Shown here one piece after another: positions 35,902-45,651 of a stretch of 53,803 bases of DNA (the first letter of the stretch is position 1; each line of letters begins with the position of its first letter). The notes beneath the pieces were generated by a model. It was not told the origin of the DNA, searched no databases, and saw only the letters and a list, made by a program, of their open reading frames with translations. The DNA is from JAHIYU01 sp964476155 (GTDB lineage Bacteria > Krumholzibacteriota > Krumholzibacteriia > LZORAL124-64-63): NCBI GenBank assembly GCA_964476155.1, contig CAYYYS010000017.1:1-53803 (forward strand), read 5' to 3'. Both the position numbers and the translations under genes were made by a program.

Positions 35902-38371
35902 TGTCGGCCTCCTCCTTCTCGGCCGCTTTTTTAGCCGCTTTCTTCGCCTTCTTGGCCAGCTTCTTCTCGTGCTCGGCCTGGAGGATTTTTATGGTCTCGG
36001 CCACCTCGTCGGCGGTCACCGTCTGCCGCAGATCCTCCATCTGGCGCATGGTCTTCTGGAACTTCGGCCCCTCGGCCGCGCTGATCCACTCGAGCTGCAA
36101 GCGCTCGGGACGGATGCCCCGCTTCTCCAGATACTTCCACAGCTTGTAGACGCGCTTGACCGTCTGGCGGTTGGCGTCGATGTAGTGGCAGTCGCTGAAA
36201 TGGCAGCCCGACACGAGCACCACCGGCGCTCCCTTGCGGAAGGCCCGCAGGACGAAGGCCTCGTCCACGCGCGCCGAACACATGGTGCGGATCAGGCGGT
36301 TGCTCGCCGGGTACTGCATGCGGCTGATGCCCGCGGTGTCGCCGCCGGCGTAGCTGCACCAGTTGCAGGCGAAGACCACGACCTTGTCCATGTGATCCGC
36401 CGACAGGATCGCGTCCACCTGGGACATGATCTGCCCGTCGGTGAAGTGACGCATACTGATAGCTCCGAAGGCGCAGGTAGCGGCGCAGTTGCCGCAACCG
36501 GCGCAGGCCGCCTCGACGACATCGGCTTTGGTCTTGCTCTTCTTGTCGGCGGTGATCGCCCCGTAGGGACAGACCAGCGCGCACAGTCCACAGGCGTTGC
36601 AGTTATCGTGGTCCACGATCGCGGTGATCGACTCCACGGTGACCTTGCCCGCGTTGAGCAGGGCGCCGGCCCGCGCCGCCGCCGCGCCCGCCTGGGTGAC
36701 CGAGTCCTTCACGTCCTTGGGGGATTCGGCGCAGCCGGCGATGTAGACGCCCTTGGTCGGCGCGTCCACCGGCTTCAGCTTGGGGTGGGCCTCCATCAGG
36801 AACCCATCGCCGGTCGACGAGAGCGTCAACAGCTGGCGAACCTTCCTGTCCTCTGTCTGGGGCCGCGCGCCGACCGACAGCACGATCATGTCGAACTCGT
36901 GCTCTTCGATCTGCTGGGTGGTCGTGTTCTCCACCATCATGCGCAGGTTGCCGGTGGCGGGGTCTTCCTCCACCTCGCCGGGAATGCCCCGGACGTACCG
37001 CACGCCGGACTCGCGGCTCTTGTCGTAGAGCTCCTCGAATCCCTTGCCGAACGCGCGCATGTCGATGTAGAACACCGTGCACTCGCTGTCGGGATAGTGG
37101 TCCCGGATCAGCAGGGTGTCCTTGACCGTGTTCATGCAGCAGAAGTTGCTGCAGTAGCCGGCCCCGTCCTTCAGTGAGCGCGAGCCCACACACTGGATGA
37201 AGCCGATCTTCTTGGGGGTGGTGTGGTCGCCCGGTCTGACCAGGTGGCCCTCGGTGGGCCCACCGGCGCAGATCAGGCGCTCGAACTCCATGCTCGTGAC
37301 GACGTTCTCGTACCGGGTGTAGCCGTACTCGTCGAGGGCCGTCGGATCGTAGGGCTGAATGCCCGTGGCCACGACGATGGCGCCCACGTCCAGCATGACG
37401 GTCTCGTCCTGCATGTCGTAGTCGATGCACTTCTTCTCGCACACGTCGGCGCACTTGCCGCAGGCGATGGGGTTGTTGCCCAGACATGTTTCCATGTCGA
37501 TGAGGTAGGCCGAGGGCACCGCCTGCGGGAAGGGCAGATGAACGGCCCGACGCGTGGCGAGTCCCATCTGGAACTCGTCGGGATGCATCGCCGGGCAGAC
37601 CTTCGCGCACTCGCCGCAGCTGTTGCATACGGTCTCGTCGACGAAGCGTGCCTTCTTGCGAACCGTGACCTTGAAGTTACCCACGTAGCCGGAAACGTCT
37701 TCGACTTCGCTGTAGGCCATCAACTTGATCTTGGGATGCCGACCGGCATCCATCATTTTGGGGCCGAGAATTCATATGCTGCAGTCCATGGTCGGGAACG
37801 TCTTGTCCAACTGCGCCATGATGCCGCCTATGCTCGGCTCCTTCTCCACCAGGTACACCGGGTGTCCCTGGTCCGCGAGATCCATCGCCGCCTGGATGCC
37901 GGCGACGCCGCCGCCGATGACCAGAGCCGCCTTGGTGACCGGGAAGGTCATCTCGTCCTGGGGCGTCAGCTTCGCGGCACGCGCCACGCTGCTGGCCACC
38001 AGATCCTTGGCCTTTTCGGTCGCTGCTTCGGGATCGTCGCCGTGCACCCACGAGCAGTGCTCGCGCAGGTTGGCCATCTCCATCAGGTATGGGTTCAGGC
38101 CTACGTCCCAGACGCAGCCGCGGAACGTCGGCTCGTGCATGCGGGGCGTGCAGGATGCCACGACCACCCGTTCGAGCTTGTCCTCGACGATGGCTTTCTT
38201 GATCTCCTGCTGACCCGGCTCGGCGCACGTATACTTGTTCCGGACCACGGTCACGACGCCGGGAAGTGTACGGGCGTACGCTTCGACGGCCGCCGTGTCG
38301 ACGGTGCCGGCGATATTCGATCCACAGTCGCAGACGAATACTCCGATACGGGGAAGAGCTTTGTCAGTCAT
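35879..38371 (-). CDS. hdrA: HdrA selenoprotein fused to a C-terminal MvhD domain (HdrA1)
   Basis: Read through an in-frame UGA at 37772-37774 this is one 830-residue protein. Residues 1-150 hold the N-terminal domain (IGVFVCDCGSNIAG, ASCTPRMHE). The FAD fold starts at ALVIGGGVAGIQAAMDLADQG, and Sec200 lies in FPTMDCSI-Sec-ILGPKMMDAGRHP, the position where HdrA proteins have Cys or Sec. Ferredoxin-type clusters (CNSCGECAKVCP, CNACGLCALVCP, CAGCGNCAATCAFG) follow, then an MvhD [2Fe-2S] domain (FACNWCSYAGGDTAG, about 655-780) and a Lys/Ala-rich tail. HdrA is the flavin bifurcation centre. Frame is kept exactly across the UGA and an AGGAGGTG ribosome site precedes 38371. Confidence 0.92.
37734..37774 (-). 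promoter_or_regulatory. Selenocysteine UGA and SECIS-like hairpin in hdrA1
   Basis: The UGA is at 37774-37772. Twenty-three bases downstream a 7-bp stem GGATGCC/GGCATCC closes a GGUC loop (37751-37734). The loop sequence equals that of the E. coli fdhF SECIS, and the distance is within the range used by bacterial SelB. The stem also encodes the conserved residues MDAGRHP, so protein constraint explains part of it. Confidence 0.65.
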
Positions 38372-38410
38372 GGTTCACCTCCTCTCGTTGTCTACGGTCA
38401 TGTTTAGTCG

Positions 38411-39526
38411 TTAACCATCCAGCGCCCCCGCGACGACCGTGGCGAGGTCCCGGATCTCCAGATCGGGCACCGCCTCGTCCTCGCCGGACTGGGCGCACTT
38501 CAGATGGATCAGGCACTTGGGACACGCGGTCACGAGCAGGTCTCCGCCCGTGTCCGCGGCCGCCTTCAGCAGATCCGTCTGGATACGTTTACTGGCCTGG
38601 TTGCAGGCCAGCCAATTGCCTGAGCAGCAGACGGCGCGTTCCCGGTTGCGCGGCATCTCTTTCAATTCGAGATCGGGCACCGCGGCCAGGGCCGCCCGGG
38701 GTTCGTCGTACTTGCCGAGATGACGACCCAGTCGGCACGGATCCTCGAAGGACACGACCATGGCCTGGGGGGTCAGGGGCAGCTCATCCTTGCGTTCGGC
38801 CACCAGTTCGGCCACGTGTTTGATCTCGCATTCGGGTGTGCCGAAGCGGCGCTGGTATTCGTTGATGAGGGTCATCTGGCATTCGGGACAAACGGTCACG
38901 ATGAGCTCGGGCGCCGCGTCCTCGAACATCTTCACGTTGGCCGCGGCCAGTTTTTCGAAGGTCTCGTCCTCACCGGACCACAGCTGGTCGTGGCCGCAGC
39001 AGCGCTCGTCGCCGCGTACCGCCGGGGCGATGTCCAGGGCGTTGAGGATGCGAATGGCGCCTTTGACCGCGTCGAGGGTCTTGACGTCGTTGTGGGCGAA
39101 AAACACATCGAAGTAGGGCGTGCAGCCGGTCCACAGCAGCACTTTCGAATCGGGGTCGACCCGCAGATCCTCATCCTTCAGCCAGTCCAGCCGCTGCTGG
39201 GGCGCGTCAGTCTGCGACTGGAGGACGGCCACCGAATCGATGGCGCTGCAGCGGGTCAGCGCGGGCTTCTCGCCGTTATCGCGCGCGCGGCGACGCAGCG
39301 GCGGCACCGACACCGAGATGGGCACTTCCTGCGGGCACACCGTGTCGCAGCGTCGACAGGTCAGGCAGTCCCACACACCCGCACCCGCGGTCGCGGTCGG
39401 ACTCTCCCCCAGCCGGCGCATGAGACGGCGCGGCGACAGCGTACTGTTGTACCGGGCCACCGGACACGCGCTGGTGCACTTGCCGCAATCGAGACAACGC
39501 AGGACCTGGGCCGAGGCGGTTGTCAT
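38411..39526 (-). CDS. Fused HdrC-HdrB (HdrD-like) iron-sulfur protein
   Basis: The 371-residue protein has an N-terminal HdrC-like part with two [4Fe-4S] motifs (CLDCGKCTSACP, CLTCRRCDTVCPQE) and two CCG domains (WTGCTPYFDVFF, ERCCGHDQLWSG, VCPECQMTL; then EDPCRLGRHLG, AVCCSGNWLACNQ, ACPKCLIHL). This is the HdrD/GlpC-like layout. It gives the cluster a second, independent disulfide-reductase-type site besides HdrBC. It starts inside the mvhD stop (ATGA). The upstream extension of the frame is the antisense-like shadow of mvhD and is excluded. Confidence 0.88.
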   Translation of the reverse strand: MTTASAQVLRCLDCGKCTSACPVARYNSTLSPRRLMRRLGESPTATAGAGVWDCLTCRRCDTVCPQEVPISVSVPPLRRRARDNGEKPALTRCSAIDSVAVLQSQTDAPQQRLDWLKDEDLRVDPDSKVLLWTGCTPYFDVFFAHNDVKTLDAVKGAIRILNALDIAPAVRGDERCCGHDQLWSGEDETFEKLAAANVKMFEDAAPELIVTVCPECQMTLINEYQRRFGTPECEIKHVAELVAERKDELPLTPQAMVVSFEDPCRLGRHLGKYDEPRAALAAVPDLELKEMPRNRERAVCCSGNWLACNQASKRIQTDLLKAAADTGGDLLVTACPKCLIHLKCAQSGEDEAVPDLEIRDLATVVAGALDG

Positions 39527-39999
39527 GATTCGCTCACTTCCGTACCGGCGCCCACGGGTTGCGCGGCGAACGCTTCGTCGCTGACGCCCGCGCGCAGGGG
39601 GCTGGGGCCAAGCTCGGTGATCCGGGCGACGAACTCGTCGATCAGCGCCGCCCACTGCGGACCCTCGGCGGCCGAGACCCACTCCAGGCGCAGACGGTCC
39701 GCTTCGAGGCCGAGCATGCGCAGCATTTCCTTGGTCACGTCGAGCTGCTTGATGGCCCACTCGTTGCCGAAGATGTAATGGCAGTCGCCGAGGTGGCAGC
39801 CGCTGACGAGCACCCCGTCGGCGCCCATCTGGAAGGCGCGCATCACGTGGACGGTGTTCACGCGGCCCGAACACATGGTGCGGATCACGCGGAAGCCCGG
39901 GTTATGGGCGATGCGGCTGCTGCCGGCCGTATCGGCGCCCGCGTAGCTGCACCAGTTGCAGGCGAAAACGACGACGCGGGGATCGAAGCCGGCGCTCAT
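39523..39999 (-). CDS. mvhD: MvhD-like [2Fe-2S] electron transfer subunit
   Basis: The 158-residue protein has the MvhD cysteines: VVFACNWCSYAGADTAG, IRTMCSGRVNTVHVMRAF and VSGCHLGDCHYIFGN. In methanogens MvhD links hydrogenase or formate dehydrogenase to HdrA; here no hydrogenase is nearby, so the electron source or sink is probably the adjacent oxidoreductase or a soluble dehydrogenase. Start and stop overlap both neighbours (ATGA). A second copy of the domain is fused to HdrA1, so each HdrA has its own. Confidence 0.9.
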   Translation of the reverse strand: MSAGFDPRVVVFACNWCSYAGADTAGSSRIAHNPGFRVIRTMCSGRVNTVHVMRAFQMGADGVLVSGCHLGDCHYIFGNEWAIKQLDVTKEMLRMLGLEADRLRLEWVSAAEGPQWAALIDEFVARITELGPSPLRAGVSDEAFAAQPVGAGTEVSES

Positions 40000-42900
40000 G
40001 GCGACTCCTCCCACTCCAGCAGGGTTTCCATCATGGCCTCGATCTGGGGATCGGTGAAATGGCGCGCGGTGATCGCGCCGCTCGGACACCAGGCCACGCA
40101 GGTACCACAGCCCTTGCACGACGCCTTGTTGATGGCGGCGACCGGTACGCCCAGCTCGCCCGGCGACAGCGAGGGCGCATTGAACTCGCAGATCTCCATG
40201 CAGGTGCCGCAACCGCGACACCGCAGGGGATCGACCTCGGCCACGGTCGGTTCCAGCGCCAGCTTGGACCGCGCCATGATCTGACCCGCCTTGCCGGCTG
40301 CCGCCGCGGCTTCGCTGAGCGAGTCGCTGATGGCCTTGGCACCCACGGCCGAGCCGCAGACGAAGACACCGTCGACCACCGTCTCGACCGGACCCAGCTC
40401 CGGGTGCCGCTCCATGAAGAAACCGTCCGGCCCGACCGGCACCTTGAGGATCTCGCGCAGACGCGGCACGACCTCGGGGTCCGGCACCATGCCCACCGCC
40501 AGGATCACCAGGTCGGCCGGCGCTTCCACGTCGCGTCCCAGCATCATGTCGTAGGCGACAACACCCTTGGCAATGGTCTTGGTGCCCACCACTTCGGGGG
40601 GCCGATCATCGGCAATGCGGATGAAGAGCACGCCGGCGCCGCGGGCCTCGCGGTACAATTCCTCCGCGCCGGGCGAGACGCAGCGCATGTCCCGATACAG
40701 GACCGTGGTCTTCACGCCGCGTTTGGCCAGCTGCAGCGCCTGTTCCACGGTGGCCGGGCAGCAGTAGCGGCTGCAGTAGGGATTGCAGCCTTCGCCGTCC
40801 TCCCGCGAGCCCACGCACTGGATGAAGACGGCGCTCGCGGGCATCTTGCCGTCCTTGCCGAAATACTTGTCGCGCGGATCGGACAGGCTCTTGTAGAAGG
40901 TCACGTTCGTCATCACGTTGCGCTTCTCGCCGAAGCCGTAGCGACCGGTCGGATCGAAGACACGTGAACCGGTGGCCAGGATGATCGTACCGGCTTCGAT
41001 CTCCACGGTCTCGCCGCGCCGCCGCTTCAACTCGATACGGAAGTTGCCCAGATAGCCGTGCACGGTATCGAGGTCGGTGCGTAGCCGCACCTCGACCTTG
41101 GTCGATTCCAATCGATCCTGCAGGGCGCCCAGCTTCTCCGCGCCGGACGCGCCGGACCCGTAGAGGGTCTCCAGACCGGGATCATGAAGCATGCCGCCCA
41201 GGCTGTCGGACTTCTCGATCAGGACCACCTCGTAGCCCTGGGCGTCCAGGTCGATGGCGGCGCGCATACCGGCCACACCGCCGCCGACCACCAAGGCCCG
41301 GCGGTTGACCGGCACTTCCACCGCGGTCAGGGGCTCGAGCTTCACCGCCCGGGCCACGCCCATGCGGATCTGGTCGCGCGCCCGCGAGTAGGCCTCGTCC
41401 GGCACGTGGGCGTGCACCCAGGTACACTGGTCGCGGATATTCACCATCTCGATGAGGAAGGGATTCAGGCCCGTCCGCGCCAGCACTTCGCGGAACACGG
41501 GCTCGTGCGTGCGCGGTGTGCAGGCTGCGATTACAACCCGGTTCAGGTTGTGTTCGACAATGGCCGCTTCGATGGCGCGCTGGGAGACGTCCGCGCAGGC
41601 GAAGCTGTCGTCGGTCGCATAGACCACGCCCGGCAATGCGAGCGCCTCGTTGACTAGGCTGACCGGATCGACCACGCCGGCGATGTTGACGCCGCAATGG
41701 CAGACGAAGACGCCCACCCGTGGCGGGCCGCCCGCGTCGCGCGTCTGCGGCGGCGGCGCGTCCTCGGCGTCCTGGCGCTGGTCCAGCACATGGACCGCCG
41801 CCTCGGTGGCCGCCGCACTGCCCTGGGCCACGCACTCGGGAATGATGGACGGGGCGCCGGCGCTGCCGGCCACGTACACGCCGGCCCGGGTCAGCTCGGA
41901 CGGCGCATGCTCGATATCACGACGTGAGTAGAAACCCTGCTCATCAAGCTCCACGTCCAGGATTTCCGCCAGCTCGGGCGAACCGTGCGCGGGCAGGGCG
42001 GCGGTGGACAACACCACCATGCCGGCCTCGATCTTGTTGGGCCGGCCGGTCTGGACATCCTCCACCCACAGGGTCAGGTCGCCCGTGTCCGGGTTCTCCT
42101 GGACCTTGGCGGGACGACCGCGCACATGCTTGACGTCGTCGCGGGTCAGGGTGCGCTTGACGAACTCGTCGAAGCCCCGTCCCGCCGCGCGCATGTCCGT
42201 ATAGAGCAGCACGCTTTCCTCGATGTCCGGCTCGTGTTCGTGGGCCAGCATGGCCGACTTCACCGAGTTCATGCAGCAGTAGCGCGAGCAGTAGGGCCGC
42301 CCCCCCTCGCCACGTGACCCGACACACTGCACGAAGACGATCCGCTTGGGCACCTCGTGATCGGTGGGGCGCACCACGTGGCCGCGGGTCGGCCCGGTGG
42401 CGCAGAGCAGACGCTCGAATTCCAGGCCGGTGAGCACGTTGGGCGAGCGTCCGTAACCGAAATTCTTCAGTGCGCGGGGATCCAGTTCGTCGAACCCGGT
42501 GGCCACCACTACGGCGCCCACGTCCAGGGTGACGGTTTCGGGTCGGTCGTCGAAGTCGATGGCGTTGGGCTCGCAGGCTTTCACGCAGCGATCGCAGACG
42601 AGGAAGTCGTCGTTCAGGCAGGACTCGTGATCGATGTGAAAAGCCGCGGGCACGGCCTGGGGGAAGGGCCGATCGATGGCTTTGACCGCCTTCAGACCCA
42701 GGTCATAAGGATTGGGACGGACGGACGGACAGGCTTCGCTGCACAGACTGCACCCCACGCACAGGTCGGCATCGACGTAGCGCGGTTGGTGACGCACTTC
42801 GGCTTCGAAGCGTCCGGCTTCACCTTGCAGCCCGACCAGCTCCGAGAGCGTGTGCAACTGAATGCGGGGATGCCGACCGGCATCCATCATCAGGGGTCCG

Positions 42901-43085
42901 AGGATTCAGATCGAGCAGTCGACCGTCGGAAACACCTTGTCCAACTGGCTCATGCGGCCGCCGATTGACGGCGATCGCTCCACCAGGTGAACCTGGAATC
43001 CCGCCCGGGCGAGGTCGAGCGCGGACTGGATGCCCGCGATCCCGCCGCCGATCACCAAGACGCCCCTAGCTGTTGAAGTGTTCAT
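39996..43085 (-). CDS. hdrA: Double HdrA selenoprotein (HdrA2), two tandem HdrA modules
   Basis: Read through the UGA at 42908-42906 this is one 1029-residue protein that starts at an ATG (43085) inside the end of korC. Module 1 begins directly with the FAD fold (GVLVIGGGIAGIQSALDLAR), has Sec60 in FPTVDCSI-Sec-ILGPLMMDAGRHP and a CVGCSLCSEACP cluster. Module 2 starts near residue 455 with the HdrA N-terminal domain (VGVFVCHCGVNIAG), has its own FAD fold (RALVVGGGVAGMRAAIDLDAQG) but lacks the Cys/Sec motif (GGMLHDPGLETLYG instead). The C-terminus carries two ferredoxin clusters (CRGCGTCMEICEF, CKGCGTCVAWCPSG). Two flavins, only one of them with Sec, suggests division of labour between bifurcating and transfer flavins. 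Confidence 0.9.
42868..42908 (-). promoter_or_regulatory. Selenocysteine UGA and SECIS-like hairpin in hdrA2
   Basis: The UGA at 42908-42906 is followed by the same GGATGCC-GGUC-GGCATCC hairpin as in hdrA1 (42885-42868) at the same distance. Surrounding bases differ between the genes while the hairpin is identical. Confidence 0.65.
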
Positions 43086-43605
43086 AACCCTTCTCGAAGG
43101 CTTGCAGGTTGAGTTCGATCGTGGCCGGGGGAACCAGCGATTCGACGGCTTTCTTGACGGCTTCCTTGTCCACGATACCTGTGACCGCCGTGGTGTAACC
43201 CACCACGACGATGTTCTGGACGATGCGCTTGCCCAGCTCCTCGGCGATGCGCACCGCCGGCACGGCGTAGGTCTTCACGCCCTTGGCGAGCTCGTTACCG
43301 GGCTGGACCAGATCCTCGTCGTAGATGAGGGACCCGCCCTCACACAGTTCTCCGGCATACTTCTCGTAGCCCTCGCGAGAGAGGGCGATCAACACGTCGG
43401 TCTTGCGCAGGTAGGGGTAGGCGACGAATTCATCGTCCACGATCAGCGCCGAGGCGCAGGCGCTGCCCCGGGCCTCGGGCCCGAAGCTCTGGGTCATGGT
43501 CGAATGCAGGTCGTCATAGATGGCGGCGGCCTTGCCGAAAATCATGCCCGTCATGATCACACCCTGGCCGCCGTAGCCGGTGATCCTGATCTCACGTCTT
43601 GGCAT
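43066..43605 (-). CDS. korC: 2-oxoacid:ferredoxin oxidoreductase gamma subunit (KorC)
   Basis: The 179-residue subunit shows the family opening EIRITGYGGQGVIMTGMIFGKAA and the segment TMTQSFGPEARGSACASALIV. It forms the gamma domain of 2-oxoglutarate- or pyruvate-type ferredoxin oxidoreductases. It starts 14 bases inside korB and its end overlaps the start of hdrA2 by 20 bases, so the oxidoreductase and the first Hdr gene are physically and translationally linked. Confidence 0.9.
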   Translation of the reverse strand: MPRREIRITGYGGQGVIMTGMIFGKAAAIYDDLHSTMTQSFGPEARGSACASALIVDDEFVAYPYLRKTDVLIALSREGYEKYAGELCEGGSLIYDEDLVQPGNELAKGVKTYAVPAVRIAEELGKRIVQNIVVVGYTTAVTGIVDKEAVKKAVESLVPPATIELNLQAFEKGYEHFNS

Positions 43606-44494
43606 GGCTCTTCTCCTCCTGCTTCTGGGCCGCCTTCACTTCTTCGGCACGGAAGAAATCGTCGCCGAGCGTGGTCAGAAGCTGCTCGTCGTAGAGCTCG
43701 TGCCAGGTGGGTCGATCGATGTCGAGAAACTTGCCCACCTTGATCGTCTTCTGGTAGTCGATGGCCAGCTGGGCAGTATCGCAGCCGTGCTCGATCTCGC
43801 TGTTGTCGTGGTAGAACTTCATCAGGTCGAAGCCCGAGCCGAGGCGGTTGCGTCGTGCGTAGAGCGTCGAGCAGGGCGCGATGGCTTCCACGAACGAGAA
43901 GCCCGGCTTGAGCAGCGCCTCGGTGAACGACTTGGTGAGTCGCCGCACGTGCAGCGACGTCCACCGCGCCACATAGACCGCCCCGCAGGCCTCCAGCAGA
44001 TGCGGCAGGCTGAAGGGCGGTTCGAAAGCCCCGTGGGGCGTGGTCGACGTGTTGGCCGGCGACGGCGTGGTCGGTGCCGCCTGCCCGCCGGTCATGCCGT
44101 AGATGAAGTTGTTCACGCACACGACCATGATGTCCATGTTGCGCCGCGCGGCGTGGATCAGATGGTTGCCGCCGATGGCGGACAGGTCCCCGTCGCCGCT
44201 GAACACCACCACCTTCAGGTCGCGGTTGGCCAGCTTCAGGCCCGTGGCGAACGGCAGGGCCCGGCCGTGGGTCGTGTGGTAGGAGTCGAGCTTCACGTAA
44301 CCGGCCACCCGGCCGGTGCAGCCGATCCCCGAGACGATGGCCATCTTGTCGTAGTCCATTTTCGCCCGGTCGATGGCATCGACGAAACACTTCATCACCG
44401 TGCCGATACCGCACGTGGGACACCAGATGTGCGGAAAGCGGTCGGTCCTCAACAGGTGCGCCTGGGGATGTTCGAGTTGGGTCGTGTCGGTCAT
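43592..44494 (-). CDS. korB: 2-oxoacid:ferredoxin oxidoreductase beta subunit (KorB)
   Basis: The 300-residue thiamine-diphosphate subunit has a cluster-binding WCPTCGIGTV, a third cysteine in SGIGCTGR, and the cofactor motif FSGDGDLSAIGGNHLIHAARRN with NNFIYGMTGGQ. HTTHGRALPFATGLKLAN is also characteristic. It oxidatively decarboxylates a 2-oxoacid with CoA, giving reduced ferredoxin. Similarity is closest in character to 2-oxoglutarate types (KorB/OorB), but substrate is not certain. The start is the ATG overlapping the korA stop. Confidence 0.92.
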   Translation of the reverse strand: MTDTTQLEHPQAHLLRTDRFPHIWCPTCGIGTVMKCFVDAIDRAKMDYDKMAIVSGIGCTGRVAGYVKLDSYHTTHGRALPFATGLKLANRDLKVVVFSGDGDLSAIGGNHLIHAARRNMDIMVVCVNNFIYGMTGGQAAPTTPSPANTSTTPHGAFEPPFSLPHLLEACGAVYVARWTSLHVRRLTKSFTEALLKPGFSFVEAIAPCSTLYARRNRLGSGFDLMKFYHDNSEIEHGCDTAQLAIDYQKTIKVGKFLDIDRPTWHELYDEQLLTTLGDDFFRAEEVKAAQKQEEKSHAKT

Positions 44495-45651
44495 CGCGCC
44501 GCCTCCTCGATGGCCCGCTGGATATCGGCGGGGTCGTGCACATTGCCGCCCATGTGGGGCACGAGCGTCACCGACGCCTGGCCGGCGGCGCATCGCTCCA
44601 CCTCCAGGCTCAGCTGTCCGTAGTTTATCTCGGGGACCACGAAGCCCTTCACCTTGGGCGCGAGTTCGCGGATGCGCGTTTCGCAGAAGGGCCAAACGGT
44701 GATCAGTCGGAGGCTGCCCACCTTGATCCCCTTCTCGCGTGCCCCGTCGATGGCCGCGCGGGCCACGCGCGACGTGATGCCGTACGAAAGCACCACCACC
44801 TCGCAGTCGCCCATGCCGTCCTCTTCGAGCATGACGATGTCGTCGGCATTGTCGCGGATCTTGTCGCAGAGCCGGCGCACGAGTTGGTCGTGACACTCCT
44901 CCGTCATGACCGGATAGCCGCGCTCGTCGTGGGTCAGTCCGGTGATGTGGTAGCGATGACCGTCACCCGCGTGCGCCATGGCCGGGATCATGTCCGCACC
45001 CACCGCATAGGGCAGGTACTCGCCCGCCTTGGCCTCGGTCATCCGTCGCGGCGTGATCTCGATGTCCGCGGCGGCCGGAATCACCACCCGCTCGGTCATG
45101 TGGCCGATGCACTCGTCGAGCATGACAAACACCGGCACACGGTACTTTTCCGACAGGTTGAAGGCGTCGATGGTGCGGTAGTAGGCCTCCTGGGGAGACT
45201 GTGGTGCCAGGGCGATGATCTCGTAGTCGCCGTGCGACCCCCAGCGCGCCTGCATGATGTCCGACTGGCCCACCATGGTCGGCAGACCCGTCGACGGACC
45301 GCCGCGCTGCACGTTGATGATCACGAACGGGGTCTCGAGCATGGCGCCCAGACCGATGTTCTCCATCATCAGGCTGAAGCCGGGGCCCGACGTGACCGTC
45401 ATGGCCTTGGCCCCACCCCACACCGCGCCGAGAATGGCCGTTACCGAGGCGATCTCGTCCTCCATCTGGATGAAGGTCCCGCCGACCTTGGGCACGCGCG
45501 CCGCGAAACGCTCGACCACCTCGGTCGACGGCGTGATCGGATAGCCCGCTATGAAGTCACAGCCGGCCGACAGGGCGCCCTCGGTACAGGCGTGGTCGCC
45601 GTCCAGATAGTGGCTGCCCGTGAGCACCCGCTTGGGGTCAGCTGACGCCAT
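44491..45651 (-). CDS. korA: 2-oxoacid:ferredoxin oxidoreductase alpha subunit (KorA)
   Basis: The 386-residue subunit contains GDHACTEGALSAGCDFIAGYPITPSTEVVE, MEDEIASVTAILGAVWGGAKAMTVTSGPGFSLM and INVQRGGPSTGLPTMVGQSD, all typical of the alpha subunit of KOR/OOR enzymes. It binds the pyrimidine part of thiamine diphosphate and shapes the substrate pocket. It overlaps korD by 14 bases and korB by 4. Gene order D-A-B-C matches other four-subunit KORs. Confidence 0.93.
   Translation of the reverse strand: MASADPKRVLTGSHYLDGDHACTEGALSAGCDFIAGYPITPSTEVVERFAARVPKVGGTFIQMEDEIASVTAILGAVWGGAKAMTVTSGPGFSLMMENIGLGAMLETPFVIINVQRGGPSTGLPTMVGQSDIMQARWGSHGDYEIIALAPQSPQEAYYRTIDAFNLSEKYRVPVFVMLDECIGHMTERVVIPAAADIEITPRRMTEAKAGEYLPYAVGADMIPAMAHAGDGHRYHITGLTHDERGYPVMTEECHDQLVRRLCDKIRDNADDIVMLEEDGMGDCEVVVLSYGITSRVARAAIDGAREKGIKVGSLRLITVWPFCETRIRELAPKVKGFVVPEINYGQLSLEVERCAAGQASVTLVPHMGGNVHDPADIQRAIEEAAR

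Noticed and set aside
37757..37774. Splitting hdrA1 into a 199-residue protein and a separate 625-residue protein
   Set aside because: The two parts are in the same frame, the break is a single UGA at a known Cys/Sec position, and the downstream ATG lacks a ribosome site.
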